From: Candidatus Brachythrix odensensis
GTDB taxonomy: Bacteria > Chloroflexota > Anaerolineae > J036 > Brachytrichaceae
Length of the DNA: 62,533 nucleotides
Direction: 5' to 3'
Assembly (NCBI GenBank): GCA_016714465.1
Contig: JADKDT010000019.1
Span: 1 to 62,533, forward strand
A program made the translations under genes and the position numbers. Each line of letters starts with the position of its first letter. The stretch's first letter is position 1. Positions 55,921 to 62,533 of this stretch are shown piece by piece. The notes below the pieces were generated by a model, which did no database searches, was not told where the DNA came from, and worked only from the letters and a program-made list of their open reading frames with translations.

Positions 55921-56355
55921 ATGCGCGCAGTCGAAGGACGCGCCCATGGCGCTTTTTCACGGCTGGCAATGGTGGCGGCGAGTTTGGCGTTATGCGCCTG
56001 CGCGGCCGGCAGCCCGCCCGCCGGCGATGCGGTCGCCGGGGAACGGATGTTCCTCGGCCAGGTGGCAGTGAAGACTTCGCGCGGGGACGTGCCGCCCTGC
56101 GCGCGCTGTCATGGCACAACGCCCGATGGCAAGTCACCCCTCGGCCCGAGCCTGTTTGGGGTGGCAGATCGGGCCGCGACCCGGGTGCGCGGGCAGGGCG
56201 CGCCTGCCTATCTGCGCGAGTCCATCCTCAACCCCGACGCCGTGCTGGTGGACAATTACCAGGAAGGCATCATGTATCGCGGCTACCGTGACAGCCTGAC
56301 TGATAGACAGCTCGACGACCTGGTCGCCTATCTCTTGACCTTCAAAGTACCATGA
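55921..56355 (+). CDS. Cytochrome c lipoprotein
   Basis: About 144 residues. The lipobox is SLALCAC, followed by a mature mono-heme domain with CARCHG (CxxCH) and a distal Met in EGIMYRGY, ending LDDLVAYLLTFKVP as in class I cytochromes. The start is uncertain: an ATG at 55969 gives a signal without positive charge, while the ATG at 55921 gives MRAVEGRAHGAFSRLAMVAA with the needed Arg residues, but these are encoded by a dispersed repeat. It overlaps galT by four bases (ATGA). It may carry electrons from the upstream propeller dehydrogenase. Confidence 0.85.
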   Translation: MRAVEGRAHGAFSRLAMVAASLALCACAAGSPPAGDAVAGERMFLGQVAVKTSRGDVPPCARCHGTTPDGKSPLGPSLFGVADRAATRVRGQGAPAYLRESILNPDAVLVDNYQEGIMYRGYRDSLTDRQLDDLVAYLLTFKVP

Positions 56356-57368
56356 ACCCGCTCCTCCCGCATCGCCGCCTGAACCCGCTGACCAACGAAT
56401 GGATCCTGGTCTCGCCCCAGCGCGCGCAGCGCCCCTGGCTGGGCGCGGTCGAGAAGCGCGCCCCCGAGACGCGCCCCGCCCACGACCCGGGCTGTTATCT
56501 GTGCGCCGGCAACACCCGAGCCAATGGGATGGTCAATCCGCCCTACTCCGGGGTGTATGTCTTCGACAATGACTTCCCGGCGCTGCTCGCCGGCGGCGAC
56601 GCATCGGACGGCACAACCCACCCGCTTCTGCAATCGCATCAGGAGAGCGGGGTATGCCGGGTGATTTGCTTCTCGCCCCGCCATGACCTGACCCTGCCCG
56701 AGCTTCCCCTGGCCCAGATCCGGGATGTCATCGACACCTGGGCGGCCCAGTGCGCCGAGCTCGGCGCGCGGGACGACATCGCCTATGTCCAGCTGTTTGA
56801 GAACAAAGGCGAGATCATGGGCTGCAGCAACCCGCACCCGCATGGCCAGCTCTGGGCGACCCGCCACATGCCGACCGAGCCGGCCAAGGAGCAGCGCGCG
56901 CAGCAGGCCTGGCTTTCCGGCGCAACCGGGCGCCAGCCCCTGCTCCTCGATTACGTCGAGCATGAGATCAGAGACGGGTCGCGGGTGCTATTCGCCAACG
57001 CGCATTTCGTCGGGCTGGTGCCGTACTGGGCGACCTGGCCATTCGAAACGATGATCCTGCCCCGCCGGCACCATCCACGCCTGGTCGATCTGAGCGGGGC
57101 CGAGCGGGATGGCCTGGCCGAGGTCATGCGACAGATCACCCAGACCTACGACAAGCTCTTTGGCGTGTCGTTTCCGTATTCGATGGGCATTCACCAGGCG
57201 CCTTACGACGGCGCCACCCACGCGGCCTGGCAGATGCATCTGCACTTCTACCCGCCCCTGTTGCGCTCGGCGACGGTCAAGAAGTTTCTGGTCGGCTACG
57301 AGATGCTGGCCCAGGCCCAGCGCGACCTGACGCCCGAGCAGGCTGCGGAACGGCTGAGAGCGTTGTAG
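56352..57368 (+). CDS. galT: Galactose-1-phosphate uridylyltransferase
   Basis: It transfers UMP between UDP-glucose and galactose 1-phosphate in the Leloir pathway. The protein has 338 residues. The HIT-type active site is NPHPHGQLWA, with the nucleophile His164 in HPHGQ (162-166). The zinc Cys pair is CYLC (48, 51). PLTNEWILVSPQRAQRP and FPYSMGIHQAPYD with MHLHFYPP are family hallmarks. It is coupled to the cytochrome gene by ATGA overlap. No galK, galE or galactosidase is in the window. Confidence 0.97.
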   Translation: MNPLLPHRRLNPLTNEWILVSPQRAQRPWLGAVEKRAPETRPAHDPGCYLCAGNTRANGMVNPPYSGVYVFDNDFPALLAGGDASDGTTHPLLQSHQESGVCRVICFSPRHDLTLPELPLAQIRDVIDTWAAQCAELGARDDIAYVQLFENKGEIMGCSNPHPHGQLWATRHMPTEPAKEQRAQQAWLSGATGRQPLLLDYVEHEIRDGSRVLFANAHFVGLVPYWATWPFETMILPRRHHPRLVDLSGAERDGLAEVMRQITQTYDKLFGVSFPYSMGIHQAPYDGATHAAWQMHLHFYPPLLRSATVKKFLVGYEMLAQAQRDLTPEQAAERLRAL

Positions 57369-57370
57369 TA

Positions 57371-57428
57371 TGCGGGATTTCCATCCGCCGGCCCGGCGTA
57401 CGCCGGGCCGGCGGATGGAAATCCCGCA
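57371..57428. repeat. Perfect 58-base palindrome before rtcB
   Basis: Arms of 28 bases (TGCGGGATTTCCATCCGCCG and on) with only TA at the centre (CGGCGTACGCCG). It starts two bases after the galT stop and ends 13 bases before the rtcB ATG. Confidence 0.95.
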
Positions 57429-57441
57429 ACACGGCAAGGTC

Positions 57442-58650
57442 ATGAACACCGACTCCGAACTCCGCGCTGAACCCCTGCCCTATCCAGTCTGGGGCGCGGA
57501 GCTCATCGACCCGGGCGCGCGCCAGCAAATGGACAACGCCATGCGCCTGCCGGTCACGGTCGCGGGCGCGCTGATGCCCGACGCGCATGTCGGCTACGGC
57601 CTGCCCATCGGCGGGGTCCTGGCCACCCATGAGGCCGTCATCCCCTACGCGGTCGGGGTCGACATCGCCTGCCGAATGCGGTTGAGCGTCTTCGACGCCT
57701 CGGCCATCGTCCTCAACCAGCAGAAAGGCCGCTTCGAGAAAATTCTGCAAGGGAACACCCGCTTTGGCGCGGGCGTGGAATGGAAGCCGCCCATGGAAGA
57801 CCCGGTCATGGACGATCCGGACTGGACGGCGACCCCCCTGTTGCGCGGTCTGAAGGACAAGGCCCATCGCCAGCTCGGCACCTCGGGCTCGGGCAACCAT
57901 TTTGTCGAGCTGGGCGAGCTCGAGGTCGTCGTCGACGATGCCGGGCCAGGGCTGGACAAAGGCAAGCATCTGGCCCTGCTCTCGCACAGCGGCAGCCGCG
58001 GGACGGGCGCGCGGATCGCCGAGCACTACAGCCAGATCGCCAAAAACATGCACCCCGAGCTCAAGGGCGGCGGGGGCGATCTGTCGCACCTGGGCTGGCT
58101 CGACATCCAGACCCAGGCTGGCCGGGAGTATTGGCTGTCGATGAACCTGGCCGGGCGCTATGCCAGCGCCAACCACCGGGTCATCCATCGCAACATCGCC
58201 AGGGCGAGCGGGATGAAGACCCTGGCCGTGGTCGAGAACCACCACAACTTTTGCTGGATCGAGCGGTTGCCCGACGGGCAGGAAGTCTACGTGCACCGCA
58301 AGGGCGCGACCCCGGCCGAGGCGGGCGCGCTGGGGGTCATCCCCGGGACGATGGGGGATATTGGCTACGTTGTGCGCGGGCGGGGCAACGCCGACTCGCT
58401 CAACAGCGCCTCGCACGGGGCCGGCCGGCTGATGAGCCGGACCAAGGCCAAGGAGACCCTGACCAAGACCATGCGCGACCAGTATCTGCGCGAGAAAGGC
58501 GTCACGCTGCTGGGCGGCGGCCTGGACGAGTCGCCCCAGGCCTACAAGAACATCAACGATGTCATCGCCGCGCAGAGCGGGCTGGTCGAGGTGATCGCCC
58601 GCTTCCGCCCGCGGATCGTGATGATGACCGACGACCCGAGAGATATTTGA
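57442..58650 (+). CDS. rtcB: RNA-splicing ligase RtcB
   Basis: A GTP- and Mn-dependent ligase of 402 residues that joins 2',3'-cyclic phosphate or 3'-phosphate to 5'-OH RNA ends. It has MPDAHVGYGLPIGG, AVGVDIACRMRLSVF, GTSGSGNHFVELGELE with metal ligands, LLSHSGSRGTGARIAEHY, VYVHRKGATPAEAGALGVIP and the guanylylated His325 in SASHGAGRLMSR. I chose the ATG at 57442 (MNTDSELRAEP); the frame opens earlier, at 57370, but that stretch is the palindrome. No RtcA or archease gene is adjacent. Confidence 0.96.
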   Translation: MNTDSELRAEPLPYPVWGAELIDPGARQQMDNAMRLPVTVAGALMPDAHVGYGLPIGGVLATHEAVIPYAVGVDIACRMRLSVFDASAIVLNQQKGRFEKILQGNTRFGAGVEWKPPMEDPVMDDPDWTATPLLRGLKDKAHRQLGTSGSGNHFVELGELEVVVDDAGPGLDKGKHLALLSHSGSRGTGARIAEHYSQIAKNMHPELKGGGGDLSHLGWLDIQTQAGREYWLSMNLAGRYASANHRVIHRNIARASGMKTLAVVENHHNFCWIERLPDGQEVYVHRKGATPAEAGALGVIPGTMGDIGYVVRGRGNADSLNSASHGAGRLMSRTKAKETLTKTMRDQYLREKGVTLLGGGLDESPQAYKNINDVIAAQSGLVEVIARFRPRIVMMTDDPRDI

Positions 58651-58700
58651 AACCGACGCCGGTCCCCGAGCCTGTCGAGCGGCCGGCGCTGGACCATCCG

Positions 58701-58838
58701 TTATTCCGACAGCAGGATAACGGCGGCGAGAATCGCCAGAATCACAACGACGGCCACGATGGCGATGACGCAGCCCTTCGGGCCGGCCCTGCGATATACC
58801 TCGCCGGATTGAAACAGGATTTCCAGAAAGCGAAGCAT
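58701..58838 (-). CDS. Small single-pass membrane protein
   Basis: A protein of 45 residues starting at 58838 with GAGGAAG seven bases upstream. A positively charged head (MLRFLEILFQSGEVYRRAGPKG) precedes one strongly hydrophobic segment (VIAIVAVVVILAILAAVILL). No family is recognised. It follows the HsmA-like gene on the same strand after a palindrome. Confidence 0.65.
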   Translation of the reverse strand: MLRFLEILFQSGEVYRRAGPKGCVIAIVAVVVILAILAAVILLSE

Positions 58839-58856
58839 GTTCTTCCTCGGAATCCA

Positions 58857-58903
58857 TTTTCGGAGGCGCCATGCCCCGGCTCGGGGCATGGCGCCTCCGA
58901 AAA
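58857..58903. repeat. Family-A palindrome (TTTTCGGAGGCGCCATGCCC)
   Basis: Perfect 22-base arms with a GCT centre. The TTTTCGGAGGCG end is kept while GATATC-type bases are replaced by CCATGC with full complementarity. Confidence 0.94.
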
Positions 58904-58906
58904 CAA

Positions 58907-59278
58907 CTATGTGACGCCCGCGATCCTGAAGAACATCGGGCTGAGATACGGCACAAGCCAAATCAGCCAGACGACGATGCTGAACTTGTGGAAGTTGGCG
59001 ATCATCCTGGCATCCTTGCGCAGGAGCACGGCCGCCGCCCAGACCGCGTGGATGAGCATCAGGATGATGGCCAGCAGACCGGTCAGGCCATGCACGTCAA
59101 AGGTCAGGCCGCCGGCCATTTCAAACATCAGCCCGGTACCCACGGTGTCGCAGACCAAACCCAGCCCGAAGAAGGCGAGATGCCACGGTTTGAGCCGGCC
59201 CTGGATGCGCTCGCTCCACACGCCGATGGAGTAAAAGACCAGAGCGAGATTGATGGCGATGAACGGCACAGTGGGCAT
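58907..59278 (-). CDS. HsmA-like (TIGR03987) four-helix membrane protein
   Basis: A protein of 123 residues with four membrane segments. I chose the start at 59278 (MPTVPFIAINLALVFYSIGV). The pattern VWSERIQGRLKPWHLAFFGL, CDTVGTGLMFEMAGG, FDVHGLTGLLAIILMLIHAV and NFHKFSIVVWLIWLVPY fits the HsmA/TIGR03987 family; in some bacteria HsmA relates to heme tolerance. A link to heme here is untested, though a cytochrome gene lies 2.5 kb away. A family-B palindrome lies between it and the STAND regulator. Confidence 0.82.
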   Translation of the reverse strand: MPTVPFIAINLALVFYSIGVWSERIQGRLKPWHLAFFGLGLVCDTVGTGLMFEMAGGLTFDVHGLTGLLAIILMLIHAVWAAAVLLRKDARMIANFHKFSIVVWLIWLVPYLSPMFFRIAGVT

Positions 59279-59353
59279 GGCGAGAACCTTCTTTGGCGCG
59301 CGTGGCGCCCGGGGTGGAATGACGACGCCCATTATCGTCCCTGGGTTCGGCCG

Positions 59354-59424
59354 ATCAACCTCGCGGGTAGGCCCCTTGGAACCGCGCCAACCGCAAACCG
59401 AAAGGGCCTACCCGCGAGGTTGAT
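59354..59424. repeat. Family-B palindrome (AACCTCGCGGGTAGGC), copy 2
   Basis: Twenty-one-base perfect arms at 59354-59374 and 59404-59424 with a 29-base loop, the same loop length as copy 1 at 5894-5966. It lies between the STAND regulator's stop and the HsmA-like gene. Confidence 0.92.
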
Positions 59425-59443
59425 TCGCGTGTAATCCAACCCA

Positions 59444-61827
59444 TCACTCCTGATCGACTAACAGGCCCCTGACCTCGGCCACGATGCGCTCGGGCGGCCA
59501 GGCGGCGCCTTCTCGGAAGGCCTTCTCCCATGCCGGATTGCCCATCCGGCGGCGGGCCGCGGCCACCCGCGGCTCAGCCTGCTGGCGAGCCAGCCGCAAC
59601 GGGGCGCCGCCGATGCGCCGGCTGAGGGCATCCACCGCGCCCCACAATCGGGCCGACGTCACCAGTGCGCTCAGGCCGTGACCGGGCTCAATCGCCAGCA
59701 GACCGGCCACGATCGTGGCAAGAAGGCGGGTCTGATTCACCCGATCCGCGATCTGGCGCAGCCATCGGCGTAACCAGTCGCGCGCCGCGACGAAATCGCG
59801 CCGCTGAATCCACACCTCGGCCATCCAGGCGCAGGTTATACCGAGCCACAATTCTTGATTGATCCGGACGCTTGCCAGACGGACCGCCTCATCCAGAAAC
59901 TGAACGGCCCGGGCCGTGTCCCCCAGCGTCAACCAGGCCTCGCCCAGCAGGCAATTCGCCGACGTCAGGTGGCCCGCATTGACGTTTGACGGGAGTTCGA
60001 GTAATTCTTTCGCTGTTGCGAGGGCATCCTGCGCGTGGTCCAACTCAAGCTCGACTCGGGCGCGGCCTTGCAACCCATCACACACATCCCTGAGCGCGCC
60101 ATCCCGGCGGGCTGACTCGAGCAACGCCTCGCCCATCAGAAGCGCAGTATCGTATTGTTGCTGCAACCAGGCCAGGTTCACCCCAGAACTGAGAAGCGAG
60201 CGACGGACAGCGTCAGCCGCGACATACGCGGGAAGCGCCAGCGTCGCCTGGATCCAGCGCAGGCCTTCCACATAGTCACCCCGCAGTTCCCACAGATAGC
60301 CCAGGTGCGCGCACAGATCACTGGCCAGTGCGCTCAGGCCATGTCCAACCGCCCAACCCAATCCTGCGCTCAGGTTGTCCATGTCGCTGGCGTAGGCAGC
60401 CAGCACAATCCTGTCTTCGGCGGTCTGGAGCGTGTCGGCGATCCGGCCTGCCCAATTCGCATAGTACTCGGCGTGGCGGAGACGGGCAATGTCAATCCCT
60501 TCCAGCGCAAGATGGGCTCGGGCGAAACCGTTGGCGAATTCGCGTATCATTTCGAGCAGGCGCCAACGGCCGGGCGTCGTTTCACGCTGGATCAGGCTGT
60601 GGGCGGCCAGGGCCTCAAGCGCCTTGCCGACCGCCGCGGGATCCGCGATCTCGGCGCACACACCGAGGACGGCCTCGGTGTCAAAACTGCCGACGAAGAC
60701 ACTCAGGCGGGCAAACAGGCGCTGCTGATCTGCTGGAAGCAGATCAAAACTCCAGCGGATGGCCTCGACCAGCCGTTGCTGGCGCATCGGCAGATCGCGC
60801 GCGCTAGAGTTCAGATCATTGAGCCAGGTGCTGCCCGCCTCCGGCGCGCGGCGCAGCGCAGCCGCCAGCGCGGCAAGGGGCGTCTCGCGGACGCGCGCGG
60901 CGGCAAGTTCGATCGCCAGAGCGATGCCCTCCAGGCGGATGCAGATGTCGGCAACGTGCCCGGCGTTCTGCTCGTCAATCGCGAACGCCGGCATGCGCTG
61001 GCGCGCGCGCGCCTCAAACAACTGGGCAGACTCGAACGCCCTCAACTCGGCCGGGGTCTGGGCCGTATTCGGCGGAATGCCCAACGCCGGAGCAGGGTAC
61101 TCGAATTCGCCATACACATTCAGTGCGATCCGGCTGGTGACGATGATGCTCAGCAGCGGGCAGGCCCGAAGCAAGTCCGTCACCTGAGTCGCTCCACCGT
61201 CGACGATTTGTTCAAAATTGTCCAGCACGATCAGGGCGGGCGCCTCACGCAACCGGACGGCAATCTGGGGCGCCAGAGGCCGTCCAGTCTGCTCGGCCAC
61301 TTCCAGGACGCGGGCGACGGCGGGCAGCACCCGCTCGGCCTGGGTGATCACCGATAGATCAACAAACCACACCCCGCCCGGAAATCGTTTCATCTGCCGG
61401 CCGGCCACCGCGATGCTCAGGCGGGTCTTGCCAATCCCGGGCGGGCCCAGGATGCTGAGCAGGCGCACGTCGGGCCGCGCGATGAGATCTTCCAGCGCGG
61501 CCACATCGCGCACCCGGTCGACGAGCGACGTGAGCGGAGCGGGCAGGTTTGTCGGCGTGGCTGCGGGCGCGGGAGAGGGCGGCTCGCCAAGCGCGAGACC
61601 CGCGAAGGCCGCCTGCTCCTCCGCCGACAGCTCCAGATGCCGCGCCAGCAACGTGATCACGTCGGGGGACGGGCGCCGCCGATCCTGTTCAAGGCTCTGC
61701 AGGGTGGACAGCGCGATGCCCACTCGCTGGGCCAGGCCGGCTTGATCGAGTAACAGCGCTTTGCGGCGCGCCTTGATGCGCTGACCGAACGTCAGGGGAT
61801 CTGTGGATTTGGCGGTCGTACGGGCAT
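59444..61827 (-). CDS. XRE-STAND-TPR transcriptional regulator, one frameshift
   Basis: About 794 residues. The readable frame includes TFGQRIKARRKALLLDQAGL and AQRVGIALSTLQSLEQDRRR, an XRE helix-turn-helix, but has no usable start upstream. Adding one C in the run at 61795-61798 joins it to an ATG at 61827 (MPVRPPNPQIP). Then comes a STAND/NB-ARC ATPase: ILGPPGIGKTRLSIAVAG, ALIVLDNFEQIV and LSIIVTSRIALNVYGE, followed by RLEGIALAIELAAARV and FDLLPADQQRLFARLSVF. The C-terminal half is TPR-like helical repeats. Such proteins oligomerise on ligand binding to switch genes. Three 12-base-spaced CGTAC sites surround its start. Confidence 0.85.
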
Positions 61828-61846
61828 TGTACGAGCGGGCGTACGA
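61816..61846. promoter_or_regulatory. Three CGTAC sites spaced 12 bases apart
   Basis: TCGTACG (61816), TGTACGA (61828) and CGTACGA (61840) repeat with exact 12-base spacing over the start codon of the XRE-STAND gene. They are a candidate autoregulatory operator. Confidence 0.5.
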
Positions 61847-61917
61847 ATCGCCCGTTGAACCGCCAACCCGATCCCGGCAATATCAAGCGCAACGCGGTGA
61901 GCGGCTCAAGACCCTTC

Positions 61918-61964
61918 TTCGGAAGCGATATTCCCCGTCTCCGCCGGGGAATATCGCTTCCGAA
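61918..61964. repeat. Family-A palindrome in a divergent gap (TTCGGAAGCGATATTCCCC)
   Basis: Perfect 19- to 20-base arms around GTCTCCGC, between the XRE-STAND regulator and the NTF2-like lipoprotein, which diverge. Confidence 0.93.
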
Positions 61965-62019
61965 AATTGGATCTGCAAGTGGCGCTCAGGAAACAGTTCA
62001 AGGATTTTCAGGAGGAGAC

Positions 62020-62533
62020 ATGTTTGGTTCAAAGAGACTGTTCGCTGTTTATGGCTGGGCGATGAGCGCGGCGTTAATGGCCGCGTGTGGCGCGGCCGCG
62101 GCGCCCACGCCGGCGCCAAAAGCAACCGATACGCCCCGGCCTGCGCCGGCGCCCACCACGGCGCCTGCGCCATCGGCCGTCGATCCAATCGCGGTGGTCA
62201 AGGCTTATGTCGAGACTGCCAACAGCGGCAACTACGAGAAGGCCCTGGCGTTCTTCGCCGATGACGCGGTGGCGACCCTGCCGATCGGGTTGCAGGTGGG
62301 CAAGGCCCAGATCGCCAAGTGGCTGGCCGAAGACGTGAAGACCACCCGGGCGATCCCGCGCGAAATCAAGATCGATGGGCCGCTGGTGGTGAACACGGGG
62401 AGCGTGTCGCTGGCGCGTTTCAAGGCGGCCGGGATCGAATCGGTCGAATACCGCAACGAATACGTCATCACCCGGGACGGCAAGATCAGGTTCTTCGGGC
62501 CGGTGGTCACCCTGACGCCCGAGCAGGGCAAGA
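62020..62533 (+). CDS. NTF2/SnoaL-like lipoprotein, 3' partial
   Basis: At least 171 residues, cut by the window's right edge. AGGAGGAG precedes the ATG at 62020. The signal MFGSKRLFAVYGWAMSAALM ends in lipobox MAAC, and a Thr/Pro/Ala tether of about 30 residues follows. The body reads VVKAYVETANSGNYEKALAF, FADDAVATLPIG, VGKAQIAKWLAEDVK and ARFKAAGIESVEYRNEYVIT, the SnoaL/NTF2 cone fold seen in enzymes and ligand-binding proteins. Its function is unknown. It diverges from the STAND regulator, which may control it. Confidence 0.85.
   Translation, partial: MFGSKRLFAVYGWAMSAALMAACGAAAAPTPAPKATDTPRPAPAPTTAPAPSAVDPIAVVKAYVETANSGNYEKALAFFADDAVATLPIGLQVGKAQIAKWLAEDVKTTRAIPREIKIDGPLVVNTGSVSLARFKAAGIESVEYRNEYVITRDGKIRFFGPVVTLTPEQGK

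Overview
The window is high-GC bacterial chromosome, most likely from an uncultured member of the Chloroflexota. The evidence for that is indirect: lipoproteins with Ala/Pro/Thr-rich linkers after the lipobox Cys, an archaeal-type phosphoglycerate mutase, secreted beta-helix and propeller proteins, and an FHA/winged-helix regulator beside a Ser/Thr kinase with a lectin-like tail. I found no rRNA, tRNA, CRISPR array, transposase or phage structural gene. About eleven genes carry single-base frameshifts, mostly at short homopolymers, and two stretches (about 36.0-36.37 kb and 49.64-49.73 kb) collapse into G runs. I read these as sequence error, not gene decay.

Layout. 0-0.4 kb: end of a VOC/glyoxalase-like gene. 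0.4-5.9 kb (-): GntR regulator, sugar-binding lipoprotein, two CUT1 permeases and a Gfo/Idh/MocA oxidoreductase, forming a sugar uptake and oxidation operon without its own ATPase. 6-14.3 kb: ParB-like protein, GNAT acetyltransferase, and a coupled minus-strand run (envelope lipoprotein, GT39-like membrane protein, secreted sugar dehydrogenase) preceded by apgM. 14.3-23 kb: a giant secreted beta-helix/propeller protein, glnS, and an OpgC-like acyltransferase. 23-34.3 kb (+): secreted tandem-domain protein, OmpR-type two-component pair, amidase, MarR regulator with a heterodimeric ABC exporter, YbaK deacylase, enoyl-CoA hydratase. 34.3-39.2 kb (-): ABM monooxygenase, ankyrin protein, nitroreductase, second crotonase, PaaA/PaaC-like ferritin-fold protein, methyltransferase, second YbaK. 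39.3-46.5 kb: tpiA, membrane HExxH protease, molybdenum hydroxylase large subunit coupled to a rhomboid protease, alpha/beta hydrolase, catalase-related protein. 46.6-53.8 kb: lysine-rich orphan protein, tandem-AAA ATPase and zincin-VWA protein facing a Ser/Thr kinase and an FHA/winged-helix regulator. 53.9-62.5 kb: membrane-anchored propeller, cytochrome c, galT, rtcB, two small membrane proteins, an XRE-STAND-TPR regulator and the start of an NTF2-like lipoprotein.

The most unusual property lies between the genes. Most intergenic gaps hold a long, near-perfect inverted repeat. At least thirteen belong to one family with the arm pattern TTTTCGGAAGCGATAT-CCCC, in which bases differ from copy to copy but pairing is kept. 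Their T-rich 5' and A-rich 3' flanks are the opposite of an intrinsic terminator. Many sit directly against a -10 box, including in divergent gaps, and several of those -10 boxes lie 8-11 bases from the start codon, suggesting leaderless mRNAs. Other palindrome families (CACAAAGG/CCTTTGTG; CCTCGCGGGT; inverted arrays of 9-10-base units) fill the remaining gaps. The best candidates for new biology are this promoter-adjacent palindrome system and the lysine-rich/AAA/zincin-VWA locus.
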